Shown piece after piece: positions 18,245 to 26,272 of a DNA stretch of 32,694 nt. The DNA lies in NCBI GenBank assembly GCA_027493675.1, contig JAOSKI010000014.1, positions 1 to 32,694 of the forward strand, read 5' to 3'. The translations under genes were made by a program, and so were the position numbers. How positions within the stretch are numbered: the first letter of the stretch is position 1; each line of letters begins with the position of its first letter. The notes below the pieces were generated by a model. The model searched no databases, was not told the DNA's origin, and saw only the letters and a program-made list of their open reading frames with translations. Origin of the DNA: Microthrixaceae bacterium. Lineage in GTDB: Bacteria > Actinomycetota > Acidimicrobiia > Acidimicrobiales > Microtrichaceae.

Positions 18245-19038
18245 GTGAACCTTCCGCTCTACAGCCCCCAGGACGACCCGGGTCCCGATTTCGCCGCCTT
18301 GCTGCGACGCACCACCGACCGACCCGAGGTCCCCTTCGCGGCCCTCGACGCCCAACTCCACGTACCCCACGGGACAACCTGCGTGGCGATCCGCTATCGG
18401 AACGGGGTGGTGATGGCAGGTGACCGGCGGGCCACCGCTGGGAACTTCATCTCGCACCGCACCATCGAGAAGGTCTTCCCCGCAGACCGCTATTCGGGGT
18501 GGCCATCGCAGGAGCCGCAGGACCTGCGATGGAGATGGTGCGGCTCTTCCAATTGCAGCTCGAGCACTACGAGAAGGTCGAGGGAGCTCCTGTGTCCCTC
18601 GAGGGCAAGGCGAACCAGCTCTCACAGATGGTGCGCAACCACCTCCCCGCTGCTATGACCGGGTTCGGGGTGGTCCCGATCTTCGCCGGGTACGATCCTG
18701 CGCGTACCAGTGGGCGGATCTTCCAGTACGACATGACCGGTGGCCGCTACGAGGAACACGACTTCGCCACCACCGGGTCGGGCAGTCTGCACGCGACAAC
18801 GGTTGTGAAGTTGGGTTGGCGTAGCGACCTCGACGACGGTGGTGCGACCGACTTGGCGCTGCGAGCGCTGCTGGAGGCGGCCGACGAGGACTCCGCCACC
18901 GGTGGCGTGGACGTGGTGCGTGGTATCTACCCGGTGGTGGCGACGATCGACGACTCCGGGTTCAACCGGATCGACGACGAAGCGCTGTCGCAACGCTACG
19001 CAGAGCTTCTCGACGAATTGAGGGAGGTGCGGTCATGA
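18245..19038 (+). CDS. prcB: Proteasome beta subunit PrcB (one frameshift)
   Basis: Catalytic subunit of the 20S core. A propeptide of about 43 residues ends in HVPHG; the nucleophile is the Thr that follows ([20 protein letters not shown]), exposed after self-cleavage. [34 protein letters not shown] and [16 protein letters not shown] are typical proteasome blocks. A G is missing from a GGGG run near 18497, between YSG and [16 protein letters not shown]. Corrected length is about 264 residues. GTG 18245 begins 11 bases after pup. The TGA stop would overlap the prcA ATG in an intact locus, but here a 127-base duplication and filler follow it. Confidence 0.96.
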
Positions 19039-19172
19039 CCATGCCCCCCCCTCCCCCCCCCCCCTCCCCCCCCCACTATGCTATCAACGGTCCTGACCAC
19101 CCCCCTGACCACCACCCACCCCCACTGGCGAAATGGTCATTCCCACACCGGAGGTGCGGTCATGACCATGCC
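19023..19172. repeat. 23-bp direct repeat flanking a C-rich filler at the prcB/prcA junction
   Basis: GGAGGTGCGGTCATGACCATGCC occurs at 19023-19045 and again, identical, at 19150-19172. The first copy holds the prcB stop and a copy of the prcA start; the second holds the start that runs into PrcA. Each copy contains the palindrome GGTCATGACC. Removing one copy plus the filler would restore the ATGA overlap of the two genes that the flanking sequence implies. Confidence 0.85.
19046..19149. other. Low-complexity C-rich filler between prcB and prcA
   Basis: Starts as a C run broken by single T bases, then ACTATGCTATCAACGG and several degenerate copies of a CTGACCACC-like unit. It encodes nothing plausible and splits a normally overlapping gene pair. 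Composition and content differ sharply from both sides. A read-tail or assembly artefact is my preferred reading; a real insertion is the alternative. Confidence 0.6.
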
Positions 19173-19841
19173 TTTCTATGTGGCCCCTGAGCAGGTGATG
19201 AAGGATCGGGCGGACTACGCCCGCAAGGGCATCGCCCGCGGCCGAGCGCTGGTGGCGGCGATCTGTGCGGAGGAATCGTTCTCTGCGCGGAGAACCCCTC
19301 ACGCATGCTGCGCAAGATCTCGGAGATCTACGACCGGATCGGCTTCGCAGGCGTCGGCAAGTACAACGAGTTCGACCAACTGCGTATCGCAGGCATCCGC
19401 CATGCTGATCTCAAGGGATATGCCTTCTCACGTGAGGATGTGGACGCACGCAGCCTCGCGAACCAGTACGCGCAGATCCTCGGCAACGTGTTCACCCACG
19501 AGATGAAGCCGATGGAGGTGGAGATCCTCGTGAGCGAGGTGGGCCAGAGCGCGGAGTCCGACCAGTTGTTCCACATCCTCTACGACGGCACGCTCGTCGA
19601 CGAGGACCACTTCTGCGTGCTGGGCGGCGACTCCGAGGCGGTGGCCGGACGCATGGCGGAGGACTGGAACGCCGAGGCGGGCCGGGACGAGACGATCGCC
19701 TTGTGCGTTTCCGCCTTGGCGGGAGAAGACCGCACGCTGAACTCACTGGAGCTCGAGGTGGCGATCCTCGACCGATCCGCTGACCGACGGCGGTTCACCC
19801 GCCTCAGCGACGACGTGGTCGCGAGTGCGATCGGCACCTGA
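19162..19841 (+). CDS. prcA: Proteasome alpha subunit PrcA (one frameshift)
   Basis: Forms the outer rings and gate of the 20S core and receives the GQYL tail of Mpa. It starts [20 protein letters not shown] with the N-terminal gating region, then [14 protein letters not shown] is missing near 19273 (GAGGA for GAGGGA), after which the other frame gives [60 protein letters not shown] and [20 protein letters not shown]. There is no catalytic Thr, as expected. Corrected length is about 226 residues. ATG 19162 lies in the second copy of the 23-bp repeat; the next ATG at 19168 is possible. Confidence 0.95.
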
Positions 19842-19885
19842 CACGCCTAGCCTGAACAGGTGACCCACGAATGACCGCCCCAACG

Positions 19886-19905
19886 AACCGTCACACGGTT
19901 AGGTT
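19886..19905 (+). promoter_or_regulatory. pafA promoter: inverted repeat AACCGT-CAC-ACGGTT next to TAGGTT
   Basis: AACCGT (19886-19891) and ACGGTT (19895-19900) form a perfect 6-bp inverted repeat. Its last T begins the hexamer TAGGTT (19900-19905), which ends 9 bases before the pafA ATG. The half-site resembles the arms of the palindrome before the HxlR gene. An operator over a leaderless promoter is inferred. Confidence 0.45.
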
Positions 19906-19914
19906 GAGTCACCG

Positions 19915-21273
19915 ATGCAACGCAGGATCTACGGCCTCGAGAACGAGTACGGAGTCACCTGCACCCTGCGCGGCCAGAGGCGCCTGAGCCCGGACGAGGT
20001 AGCGCGCTACCTCTTCCGACGGGTTGTCTCGTGGGGTCGGTCTTCCAACGTGTTCCCTGTCCAACGGCGCGCGTCTCTATCTCGACGTTGGATCACACCC
20101 CGAGTACGCCACACCCGAGTGCGATTCCCTGGCCGACCTGGTGGCGCACGACAAGGCTGGCGAGTGGATCCTCGCCCAACTCCAGGAGTCCGCGGAGCAG
20201 CGACTGCTGGACGAAGGCATCCGGGGCGATGTCTACCTGTTCCGCAACAACACGGACTCCGCAGGAAACAGCTACGGCTGCCACGAGAACTACCTCACCA
20301 CCCGGAGCGACGAGTTGGTGCGGTATTCCGAGGTGCTTATCCCGTTCCTGGTGAGCCGTCAGATCTACGGGGGTGCCGGCAAGGTCCTGAACACGGCCCG
20401 TGGGGCGCAATACGTCGTCTCCCAGCGTGCCGAGCACATCTGGGAGGGTGTGTCCTCGGCGACTACGCGCTCACGGCCGATCATCAACACCCGCGACGAA
20501 CCGCACGCAGACTCCGAGCTGTATCGGCGCCTGCATGTGATAGTCGGCGATTCCAACATGAGCGAATACGCCACATACCTCAAGGTCGGTGCCGCGTCAC
20601 TCGTTCTCAGGATGCTCGAGGATCCAGGAGTCGTCCTACGGGACCTCACGTTGGAGAACCCGATCCGGGCGATCCGTGAGATCTCCCACGACCTGGAGCT
20701 CCAACGGCCGGTGAGGCTTGCCAACGGGCGCGAGCTAACCGCATGGGAGATCCAGTCGGAGTACCTCGAACGCGCTTTGCGCTACGCCCAGAACCACGAG
20801 ATGTCGCCCCAGGAGAAGCAGGCCCTGACGATGTGGGAACACGTGATGTCAGGGCTGGAGACAGACCCGATGAGCCTCACGCGAGAGGTCGACTGGGTAA
20901 CCAAGCGGTCTCTGCTGGATGCGTTCATGGCCCGCCACGGGCTGGACCTGGGCGACCCGCGAGTAGCGCTGGTGGACCTCCAGTACCACGACATCCAGCG
21001 GTCGCGTTCGGTCTTCTACAAGCTCCAGCAGGCCGGGCACGTCGAGCGCTGGTGACCGACGCGGACATCACCGAGGCGATGGAGACCCCGCCGCAGACGA
21101 CACGGGCCCGCCTGCGGGGTGAGTTCATCCGCATGGCCAAGGAGCGCAAGCGCGACTACACCGTCGACTGGGTCCACCTGAAGCTGAACGACCAGGCGCA
21201 ACGCACCGTGTTGTGCAAGGACCCGTTCCGGTCGAGCGACGATCGTGTCCGGCGTCTGATCGACGGCCTCTGA
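19915..21273 (+). CDS. pafA: Pup-protein ligase PafA (two frameshifts)
   Basis: Joins the terminal Glu of Pup to substrate lysines using [19 protein letters not shown] opens the glutamine-synthetase-like fold. [14 protein letters not shown] is followed, after an extra C near 20055, by [20 protein letters not shown] with the catalytic Asp, then [18 protein letters not shown] and [21 protein letters not shown] missing C near 21049 separates AGHVER from [20 protein letters not shown]. The C-terminal domain follows: [20 protein letters not shown] and [16 protein letters not shown], diagnostic for PafA over Dop. Corrected length is about 452 residues, as in mycobacteria. It is followed by the DUF3866 gene and pafBC. 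Confidence 0.96.
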
Positions 21274-21292
21274 CGCGCCAGAGCGACCTGCT

Positions 21293-22338
21293 GTGCCACG
21301 ATTCCGCTCCGCCCGTGTGGTGAAGGTGCTCTCGGAGCGCCCCGGCCTGCAGCGCGTGGAGGTCGTGATGGACGACGAGAGCCTTGCCCGCGCATATGCG
21401 CTCACCGAGTTGATCGGCCCTACCGCAGTTGGTGACTCGGTGATCTGCAACACCACTGCGGTCGACCTGGGGTTGGGTACCGGGGGTTGGCACGTCGTGC
21501 ACTGGAACACGACTCGCTCGGAATTCGCTGCACCGGGTCCGGACCACATCATGAAGCTTCGCTACACGAGCCTCCAGGCCGACGTGGGGACAAGTGAGTT
21601 GCTGTATCCGGAGGCGGCGGACAGTCCTCTGGGAGGCACACCCGTGGTGGTCTGCACCGTCCACAGCCAGATGGCGATGGTGGCCCTGGGATTCGCCCAT
21701 GAAGCACCCGGTCGTCGCCTGGCCTACGGATGACCGACGGAGCAGCTCTCCCTTTGGCGCTGTCCGACCTCGTGGACGATCTGCGCCGGCGCGGCCTGCT
21801 CGTGGGCAGCGTCACCGCAGGGCACGCTTTCGGTGGCGACCTCGAGGCGGTCACACCGGTGGCCGCGTTGGGGCTCGCCAGGCACGTCCTGGGCGCCGAC
21901 GCGATCGTGGTGAGCATGGGCCCGGGCGTCGTAGGCACCGGCACTGCCATGGGAACGTCCGCGATCGAGGCATCATCGCTGCTGGACGCGGCTGAGCTGC
22001 GCGACGGACTCCCGATCCTCTGCGTGCGCTGCTCCGAAGGTGACCCCCGATCGCGACACCGTGGGATCTCGCACCACGTGGGCACGACGTTGGGGTTGAC
22101 GCACTGCACGCCGCTTGCGGCCGCGGTTCCTGTGGGTGTTCGGGACCTCACGGGCGTGACCGCGGTGGAGACCCCTGACCTACCGGATCCTCGCTCGCTG
22201 TTGGATGCCCACGACTTGGAGGTGACCACCATGGGCCGTCGCTACGAGCAGGACAGGTTGTTCTTCACCGCCTCGGTGGCCGCCGGGGTGCTGGCGGCTC
22301 GCTCGATCGACCGTAGTACCGGCATCGGGCAGGGCTAG
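21293..22338 (+). CDS. DUF3866-family protein of unknown function (one frameshift)
   Basis: Matches an uncharacterised actinobacterial family. The N-terminal half has VVKVLSERPGLQRVEVVMDD, VGDSVICNTTAVDLGLGTGG and HIMKLRYTSLQADVGTSELL. The C-terminal half, in the next frame from 21730, has MTDGAALPLALSDLVDDLRR, GSVTAGHAFGGDLEAVTPVA, VSMGPGVVGTGTAMG and SRHRGISHHVGTTLGL. Relatives are normally one chain of about 350 residues with TDGAALP in the middle, so a lost base near 21728 is more likely than two genes, although the overlap happens to give an ATGA. GTG 21293 starts 19 bases after pafA. No catalytic motif is known; the conserved Gly-rich and His-rich loops suggest an enzyme. Confidence 0.75.
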
Positions 22339-22341
22339 GGT
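22336..22341 (+). promoter_or_regulatory. -10 element TAGGGT of pafB overlapping the upstream stop
   Basis: The TAG stop of the DUF3866 gene begins TAGGGT, which ends 7 bases before the pafB GTG at 22349. No ribosome binding site is visible. Confidence 0.55.
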
Positions 22342-22348
22342 CGCTGCG

Positions 22349-23387
22349 GTGGACAAGTTCACGCGGCTGTTGAACCTGATCGCATTGCTCCAACAGGCAG
22401 GGGTGGCGCTCACCTTCGCCGAGATCCGCGAACGGCTCGCGGATGAGGCCTATCCACAGCATGATCCGGAATCAGCCCGGCGTGGATTCGAACGTGACAA
22501 GGCCGACCTGCTGGCGATGGGGGTGCGGTTGGAGTCCGAACCAATCCTCGACGATCCGTCTGTCACCGCGTACACCATCGCCACTGGTCGCACCGCCGGT
22601 GCCGGGCGAGGACACGGCTCACTCAGCGGCGTCGTGTCGGATCCGGGATTCACCCCCGGCGAGCTCGCCGCATTGCGCTTCGCTGCGACAGCTGTTGCGC
22701 TGCGCGGCGAGGCCGTTGACAGTGTGACCGACGCCTCCGACGGTCTGCGCAAGTACGGGGGAATGGGGACCCCACCGGCCGAACGCACTGTCGCGGATCT
22801 CCGCCTCGACGACAACGTGGCCGATCTGTTCGCTGCTGTGCTGGACTCGGCCCCGGTGGGCTTCACATACGCGCGCCGCACCAGGCGGGTGCTGCCGTTG
22901 CAGTTGGCGAACCGCTCGGGACACTGGTATCTGCGCTCACAGGACCTGGACGTCGGTGAGTCCCGCACCTACCGTCTCGACCGCTTCGAGAGTCCGGTGC
23001 TACGTCTCCCTCCCGTGGAGACGGCCGGCCTCGCGCTCACACCGGGGTCCTCAGGCGTCGACGGAGACGAAGTCAGTCATGGGATCGCTGAAGCTCAGGC
23101 CGTGGGAGTTCGGTACCTCCGAGCCTGTGCGCGTACTGGTAGAGATGGACACCCCGGCGGCGGCGGTGGCAACCGCTGGTGATCCGGGGCTGGAGGTGCT
23201 CCGCGAAGGCCCGTCGGCAAGTACGGTGGCCCTCTCGGTGCGCAACCCCGAGGGGCTCTGGTCCTGGCTCTTGTCGTTCCTCGATCGCGCCGAGGTGCTC
23301 GAGCCGCCGGAGATGCGTGATGCGTACTGCAGGCACCTCGAGTCGATCGTGGCCGGTTCCGTCCCTGACCCGGCGTCCACACCATGA
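22349..23387 (+). CDS. pafB: WYL-domain transcriptional regulator PafB (one frameshift)
   Basis: Half of the PafBC regulator, which in mycobacteria activates the RecA-independent DNA damage response. N-terminal winged helix: FTRLLNLIALLQQAGVALTF, AEIRERLADEA, ESARRGFERDKADLLAMGVR. The WYL domain contains LPLQLANRSGHWYLRSQDLD and SRTYRLDRFESPVL. The frame shifts somewhere in 23060-23095, after which LRPWEFGTSEPVRVLVEMDT starts the C-terminal extension. Corrected length is about 345 residues. GTG 22349 is set by the TAGGGT hexamer. The stop overlaps the pafC ATG in an ATGA, so both are made together. Confidence 0.9.
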
Positions 23388-24391
23388 GCGCACGGCGCCC
23401 CAAGCTGACCGAGGGGGAGCGCGTCGAGGTGATGCTGAGCGTTCTGCCCTGGCTTGCGAGCAAAGGCGGAGCGCCCCTGCGCGAGGTGGCCGAGAGCTTC
23501 GCAGTGGACCCCGAAGTGCTGCGTGCAGACCTGATGAAGGTCTTCTACGACGTGGAGCCGAGTGTTGGTGCAGACTCGATGGTCGAGGTGGACATTGACG
23601 AAGACGACGATGACTTCGTGACGGTCCGCCTTCCAGGCTCCTTCGAGGAGCCGCCACGTCTGGACCACAGCGAAGCGTTGGCTCTCCTGGCCGCTGGTGG
23701 CGCGCTGGTCGCGGAGCGTGGTAGCGAGATCGCCTTGGTCCCGGCGTTGGACAAGCTCCGTTCCATCCTCGGCCCGCGTGCGGCCCAGGCATTGGAGGTG
23801 GACCTGGGTGGCGGGGACCCCGCGGTCCGCGACCTGCTTGCACAGGCGCTCGAAGCACATGAGGTGGTCGAACTGCACTACTTCTCGTGGGGATCGGACG
23901 AGGTGGGTCACCGCCTCGTTGACCCCTGGGCGCTGCACAGCGTGCATGGACACTGGTACCTCACAGGCTGGTGCAACGACCGAAAGGCGATGAGGCATTT
24001 CCGCCTCGATCGCGTTCTCGCTGCGTCGTTGCCTGGGCGGCCCGTGACGCACGACGCTCCGAGTGATGTCCCACGACCACTCTCCGACCTCGGCGACGTC
24101 CCTCCCGAATCCCAGGTGCAAGGGCGCCACGTGAAGCTGGTGCTGCCGGCGACGGCGGTGTGGGTGGTCGATTCCCATCCGCTCGCCTCGTTCACCGACC
24201 ACGGTGACAAGGTCGAGGTCACCCTCGTGGTCACACACGACACCTGGCTCGACCGGCTGCTCTTGAGACTGCCACCCGGGTCCACCGCCACCGACGACGA
24301 CGGCGCCGATCTGATGCCACGGCGGGCTTCGGCGGCACGTCGGATCCTGGCGCGCTACCGCGGCGTCGGACACCCGGAAGCCGGGATGTAG
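23384..24391 (+). CDS. pafC: WYL-domain transcriptional regulator PafC
   Basis: Second half of PafBC, 335 residues and intact. The N-terminal helix-turn-helix region is RVEVMLSVLPWLASKGGAPL with REVAESFAVDPEVLRADLMK. An acidic linker DIDEDDDDF follows. The WYL domain has EVVELHYFSWGSDEVGHRLV, DPWALHSVHGHWYLTGWCND and RHFRLDRVLAASL. The C-terminal extension reads KLVLPATAVWVVDSH to the end. The paired WYL domains are thought to sense a damage-linked ligand. It sits in a cluster with pafA, but in mycobacteria its regulation is largely separate from pupylation; the same is inferred here. Confidence 0.93.
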   Translation: MSARRPKLTEGERVEVMLSVLPWLASKGGAPLREVAESFAVDPEVLRADLMKVFYDVEPSVGADSMVEVDIDEDDDDFVTVRLPGSFEEPPRLDHSEALALLAAGGALVAERGSEIALVPALDKLRSILGPRAAQALEVDLGGGDPAVRDLLAQALEAHEVVELHYFSWGSDEVGHRLVDPWALHSVHGHWYLTGWCNDRKAMRHFRLDRVLAASLPGRPVTHDAPSDVPRPLSDLGDVPPESQVQGRHVKLVLPATAVWVVDSHPLASFTDHGDKVEVTLVVTHDTWLDRLLLRLPPGSTATDDDGADLMPRRASAARRILARYRGVGHPEAGM

Positions 24392-24394
24392 CGT
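24389..24394 (+). promoter_or_regulatory. -10 element TAGCGT of lepB overlapping the pafC stop
   Basis: The pafC stop TAG begins TAGCGT, which ends 6 bases before the ATG at 24401. A GTG at 24398 is too close. It is a third case of this stop/-10 overlap. Confidence 0.45.
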
Positions 24395-24400
24395 GCGGTG

Positions 24401-25065
24401 ATGAGTTGGGACCCTCCAGGGGAGCACGGCCGCACCGGCGGGGAGACAGGCGAGACCATGGGACCGCAACAACTGACGACACCTCAGACCGACCTCACTC
24501 CACGCGCCGGACTCGACGACGACTCGGGGCCGTCCCCGCTTCGCAATGCACCTCGAGTGGGCAGCGGTGATCATCGGCGCGGTCCTGATCGCGCTGCTCG
24601 TGCGCAACTTCGTCGTTCAGTCCTTCAAGATCCCCAGCGGATCGATGCAGCCGACGTTGATCGAGGGTGACCGGGTGCTGGTCAATCGCCTGAGCTACCG
24701 ACTCCACGATGTGAACCGAGGCGACGTCATCGTGTTCTCCCGTCCCGACTCCGCTGCCGCGGGCCCAGGTGAGCCGGAGGACCTGATCAAGCGGGTGATC
24801 GCCCTACCCGGTGAGACCATCGAGGCGCGTGAGGGCGAGGTCTACATCGACGGCAAGGCACTTGATGAGCCGTACCTGGTCGAGGGGGACCAAGACCCTG
24901 AACCTCGATGAGCCCGTGAAGGTGCCCGAAGGCGAGGTGTTCGTAATGGGGGACAACCGCGGGAACTCCTCGGACAGCCGATTCATCGGCACCATCCCCG
25001 AGGATTCCGTGATCGGGCGGGCGTTCGCGATCATCTGGCCGCCATCGCGGTTCTCGGGGCTCTAG
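24401..25065 (+). CDS. lepB: Signal peptidase I (two frameshifts)
   Basis: Membrane serine protease that removes signal peptides from exported proteins. A charged N-terminal region ([20 protein letters not shown]) leads, after a shift near 24545, to the membrane helix [20 protein letters not shown]. The active-site Ser follows in [20 protein letters not shown] and the general-base Lys in [21 protein letters not shown] second shift near 24890 precedes [20 protein letters not shown], the conserved box E. Corrected length is about 221 residues. It would process Sec and Tat substrates, and Tat genes lie 1.2 kb downstream. Its stop shares the CTAG at 25062-25065 with the convergent gene. Confidence 0.93.
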
Positions 25066-25729
25066 CCAGGACCGTCTGTGAGGACTCGAGCGGTGGGTCC
25101 GCTCACGATGTCCACACCGGCGCTGATCGCCGAACGGACCATGCGAGGGTGCTCGGCGCCCTCCGCCGCGACGATCCGGCCGAAGCGGTGCATGAGCGCG
25201 ACGAGGCCTGCTCCGACCCGATCGGTCGGCACCGTGACCCCCTTGTATGTCGCGCTCGCGCAGAACCGCCGCGTGCCGCTCGGCGCCCTGGGGTTGAGCT
25301 GTGGGGACACAGGAGTGCAAGAGGCGGGCAGCGGGCGACTCCTCGCGTACGGCATCGAGGATCGCGAGGTCCGGAGAGCGCACCCACAGTCGTTCGAGCA
25401 TTCCGAGCAGGCGAGCCTCTCTCACGACGTAGCAGGCCACGTCGGCATCCGTCGGCTCGACTGCCAGGGACGTCCGACCAGGCGCCGCCTCCAGCAGTTC
25501 CTCCATCGGGCAAGACCTGCGCACCGATCGCCCCAGGCCCCGCCGACGGCCACCTCGGTCTCCGCTCGGCCCGGAGCTGCGTGGTCGGGGATCCATGAGC
25601 GGCGCCGCTGCGCCAAGCGGTCACTACGAATGCATCCACACCCAGTACGTCCGCATCCGATTCGTCGATGCAAGGCAAGCCCGACGCTGACGTCTCCAGC
25701 CAGAGCGCAGGTGATGCCGGGGACCGCAT
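25062..25729 (-). CDS. Glycerophosphodiester phosphodiesterase-like protein (frameshifted, N-terminus unclear)
   Basis: The C-terminal part is clear: [32 protein letters not shown] and [15 protein letters not shown], then, after a shift near 25245, [20 protein letters not shown] and [20 protein letters not shown]. This order (a position list, a helix with VRLVHS-like text, then the G-x-D loop near the end) fits GDPD barrels. The N-terminal barrel with the catalytic HRG and E-x-D motifs is not recognisable; [17 protein letters not shown] may be part of it. Several more indels are likely between 25440 and 25730, or the gene is decayed. An EAL domain was considered because of VAAEGAE, but other EAL motifs are absent. 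The start is uncertain. Confidence 0.48.
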
Positions 25730-25871
25730 TGCCCAATGGTGCCTGAACCCGGGGGTGCCGACGCAACCGGATCCCTGCGAACGCACCGGAGGAAGGAAAT
25801 CTCGAAGGAACTTTTCAACCTGACAGGTGTTGGCGCCGAACTATGGGTGGTAGCCGACAGGAGAGTCCCGA

Positions 25872-26201
25872 ATGGCACTGATTCGAGCAACTTGCAGCGA
25901 CTGCGGAGACGTTGAGCTCCGTTCGCGTGACCTCAAGGTCCGTCGCTGCCGTGACAGCGAAGCCGCAACCTACCTGTTCAGGTGCCCCAGTTGTGCCATG
26001 ATCGAGGTGCGAAACGCCGAGGCCCATGTGGTGGATGTGCTGCTTGCGGCTGGTGTCCACAGCACCGACTGGAGTCTTCCGGCGGAGTTGGAGGAGCGCC
26101 AGCACGGTGCGCCGATCACCCACGACGACGTGCTCGACTTCCATGACCTGCTCACCACGAGCGACTGGTTCGCCACCCTTGCGTCGATGACCGACCGCTG
26201 A
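25872..26201 (+). CDS. Zinc-ribbon hypothetical protein
   Basis: 109 residues with an N-terminal zinc ribbon, C-x2-C in ATCSDCGDVEL and C-x2-C in FRCPSCAMIEV about 35 residues later. A C-terminal half without cysteines follows (PITHDDVLDFHDLLTTSDWF). The ATG at 25872 has AGGAGA about 8 bases upstream, so this gene uses a normal leader. The frame is intact. The function is not known; a small DNA- or protein-binding regulator is possible. It lies alone between the GDPD-like gene and the Tat genes. Confidence 0.65.
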   Translation: MALIRATCSDCGDVELRSRDLKVRRCRDSEAATYLFRCPSCAMIEVRNAEAHVVDVLLAAGVHSTDWSLPAELEERQHGAPITHDDVLDFHDLLTTSDWFATLASMTDR

Positions 26202-26260
26202 CGAGCGCCCGACTGGTCGACCCGCTGGGCGTGGCCTCGGGTGACCGGGAGGTGCCCGGG

Positions 26261-26266
26261 TAGCAT
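26261..26266 (+). promoter_or_regulatory. -10 element TAGCAT of the tat genes
   Basis: TAGCAT ends 6 bases before the ATG at 26273, without a ribosome binding site. Leaderless start is inferred. Confidence 0.5.
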
Positions 26267-26272
26267 TGGGCG

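Noticed and set aside
19046..19149. Mobile element or MITE between prcB and prcA
   Set aside because: There are no terminal inverted repeats and no transposase remnant. The flanking 23-bp direct repeat is much longer than a usual target duplication, and the filler is low-complexity.
21293..22338. Two separate overlapping genes
   Set aside because: The ATGA at 21730 looks like coupling, but related proteins are one chain through this point, and single-base errors are frequent in the window.
25062..25260. EAL-domain cyclic di-GMP phosphodiesterase
   Set aside because: VAAEGAE resembles the late EAL motif VVAEGVE, but no EAL, NDF or DDFG-type motif is found upstream. The surrounding text fits a GDPD end better.
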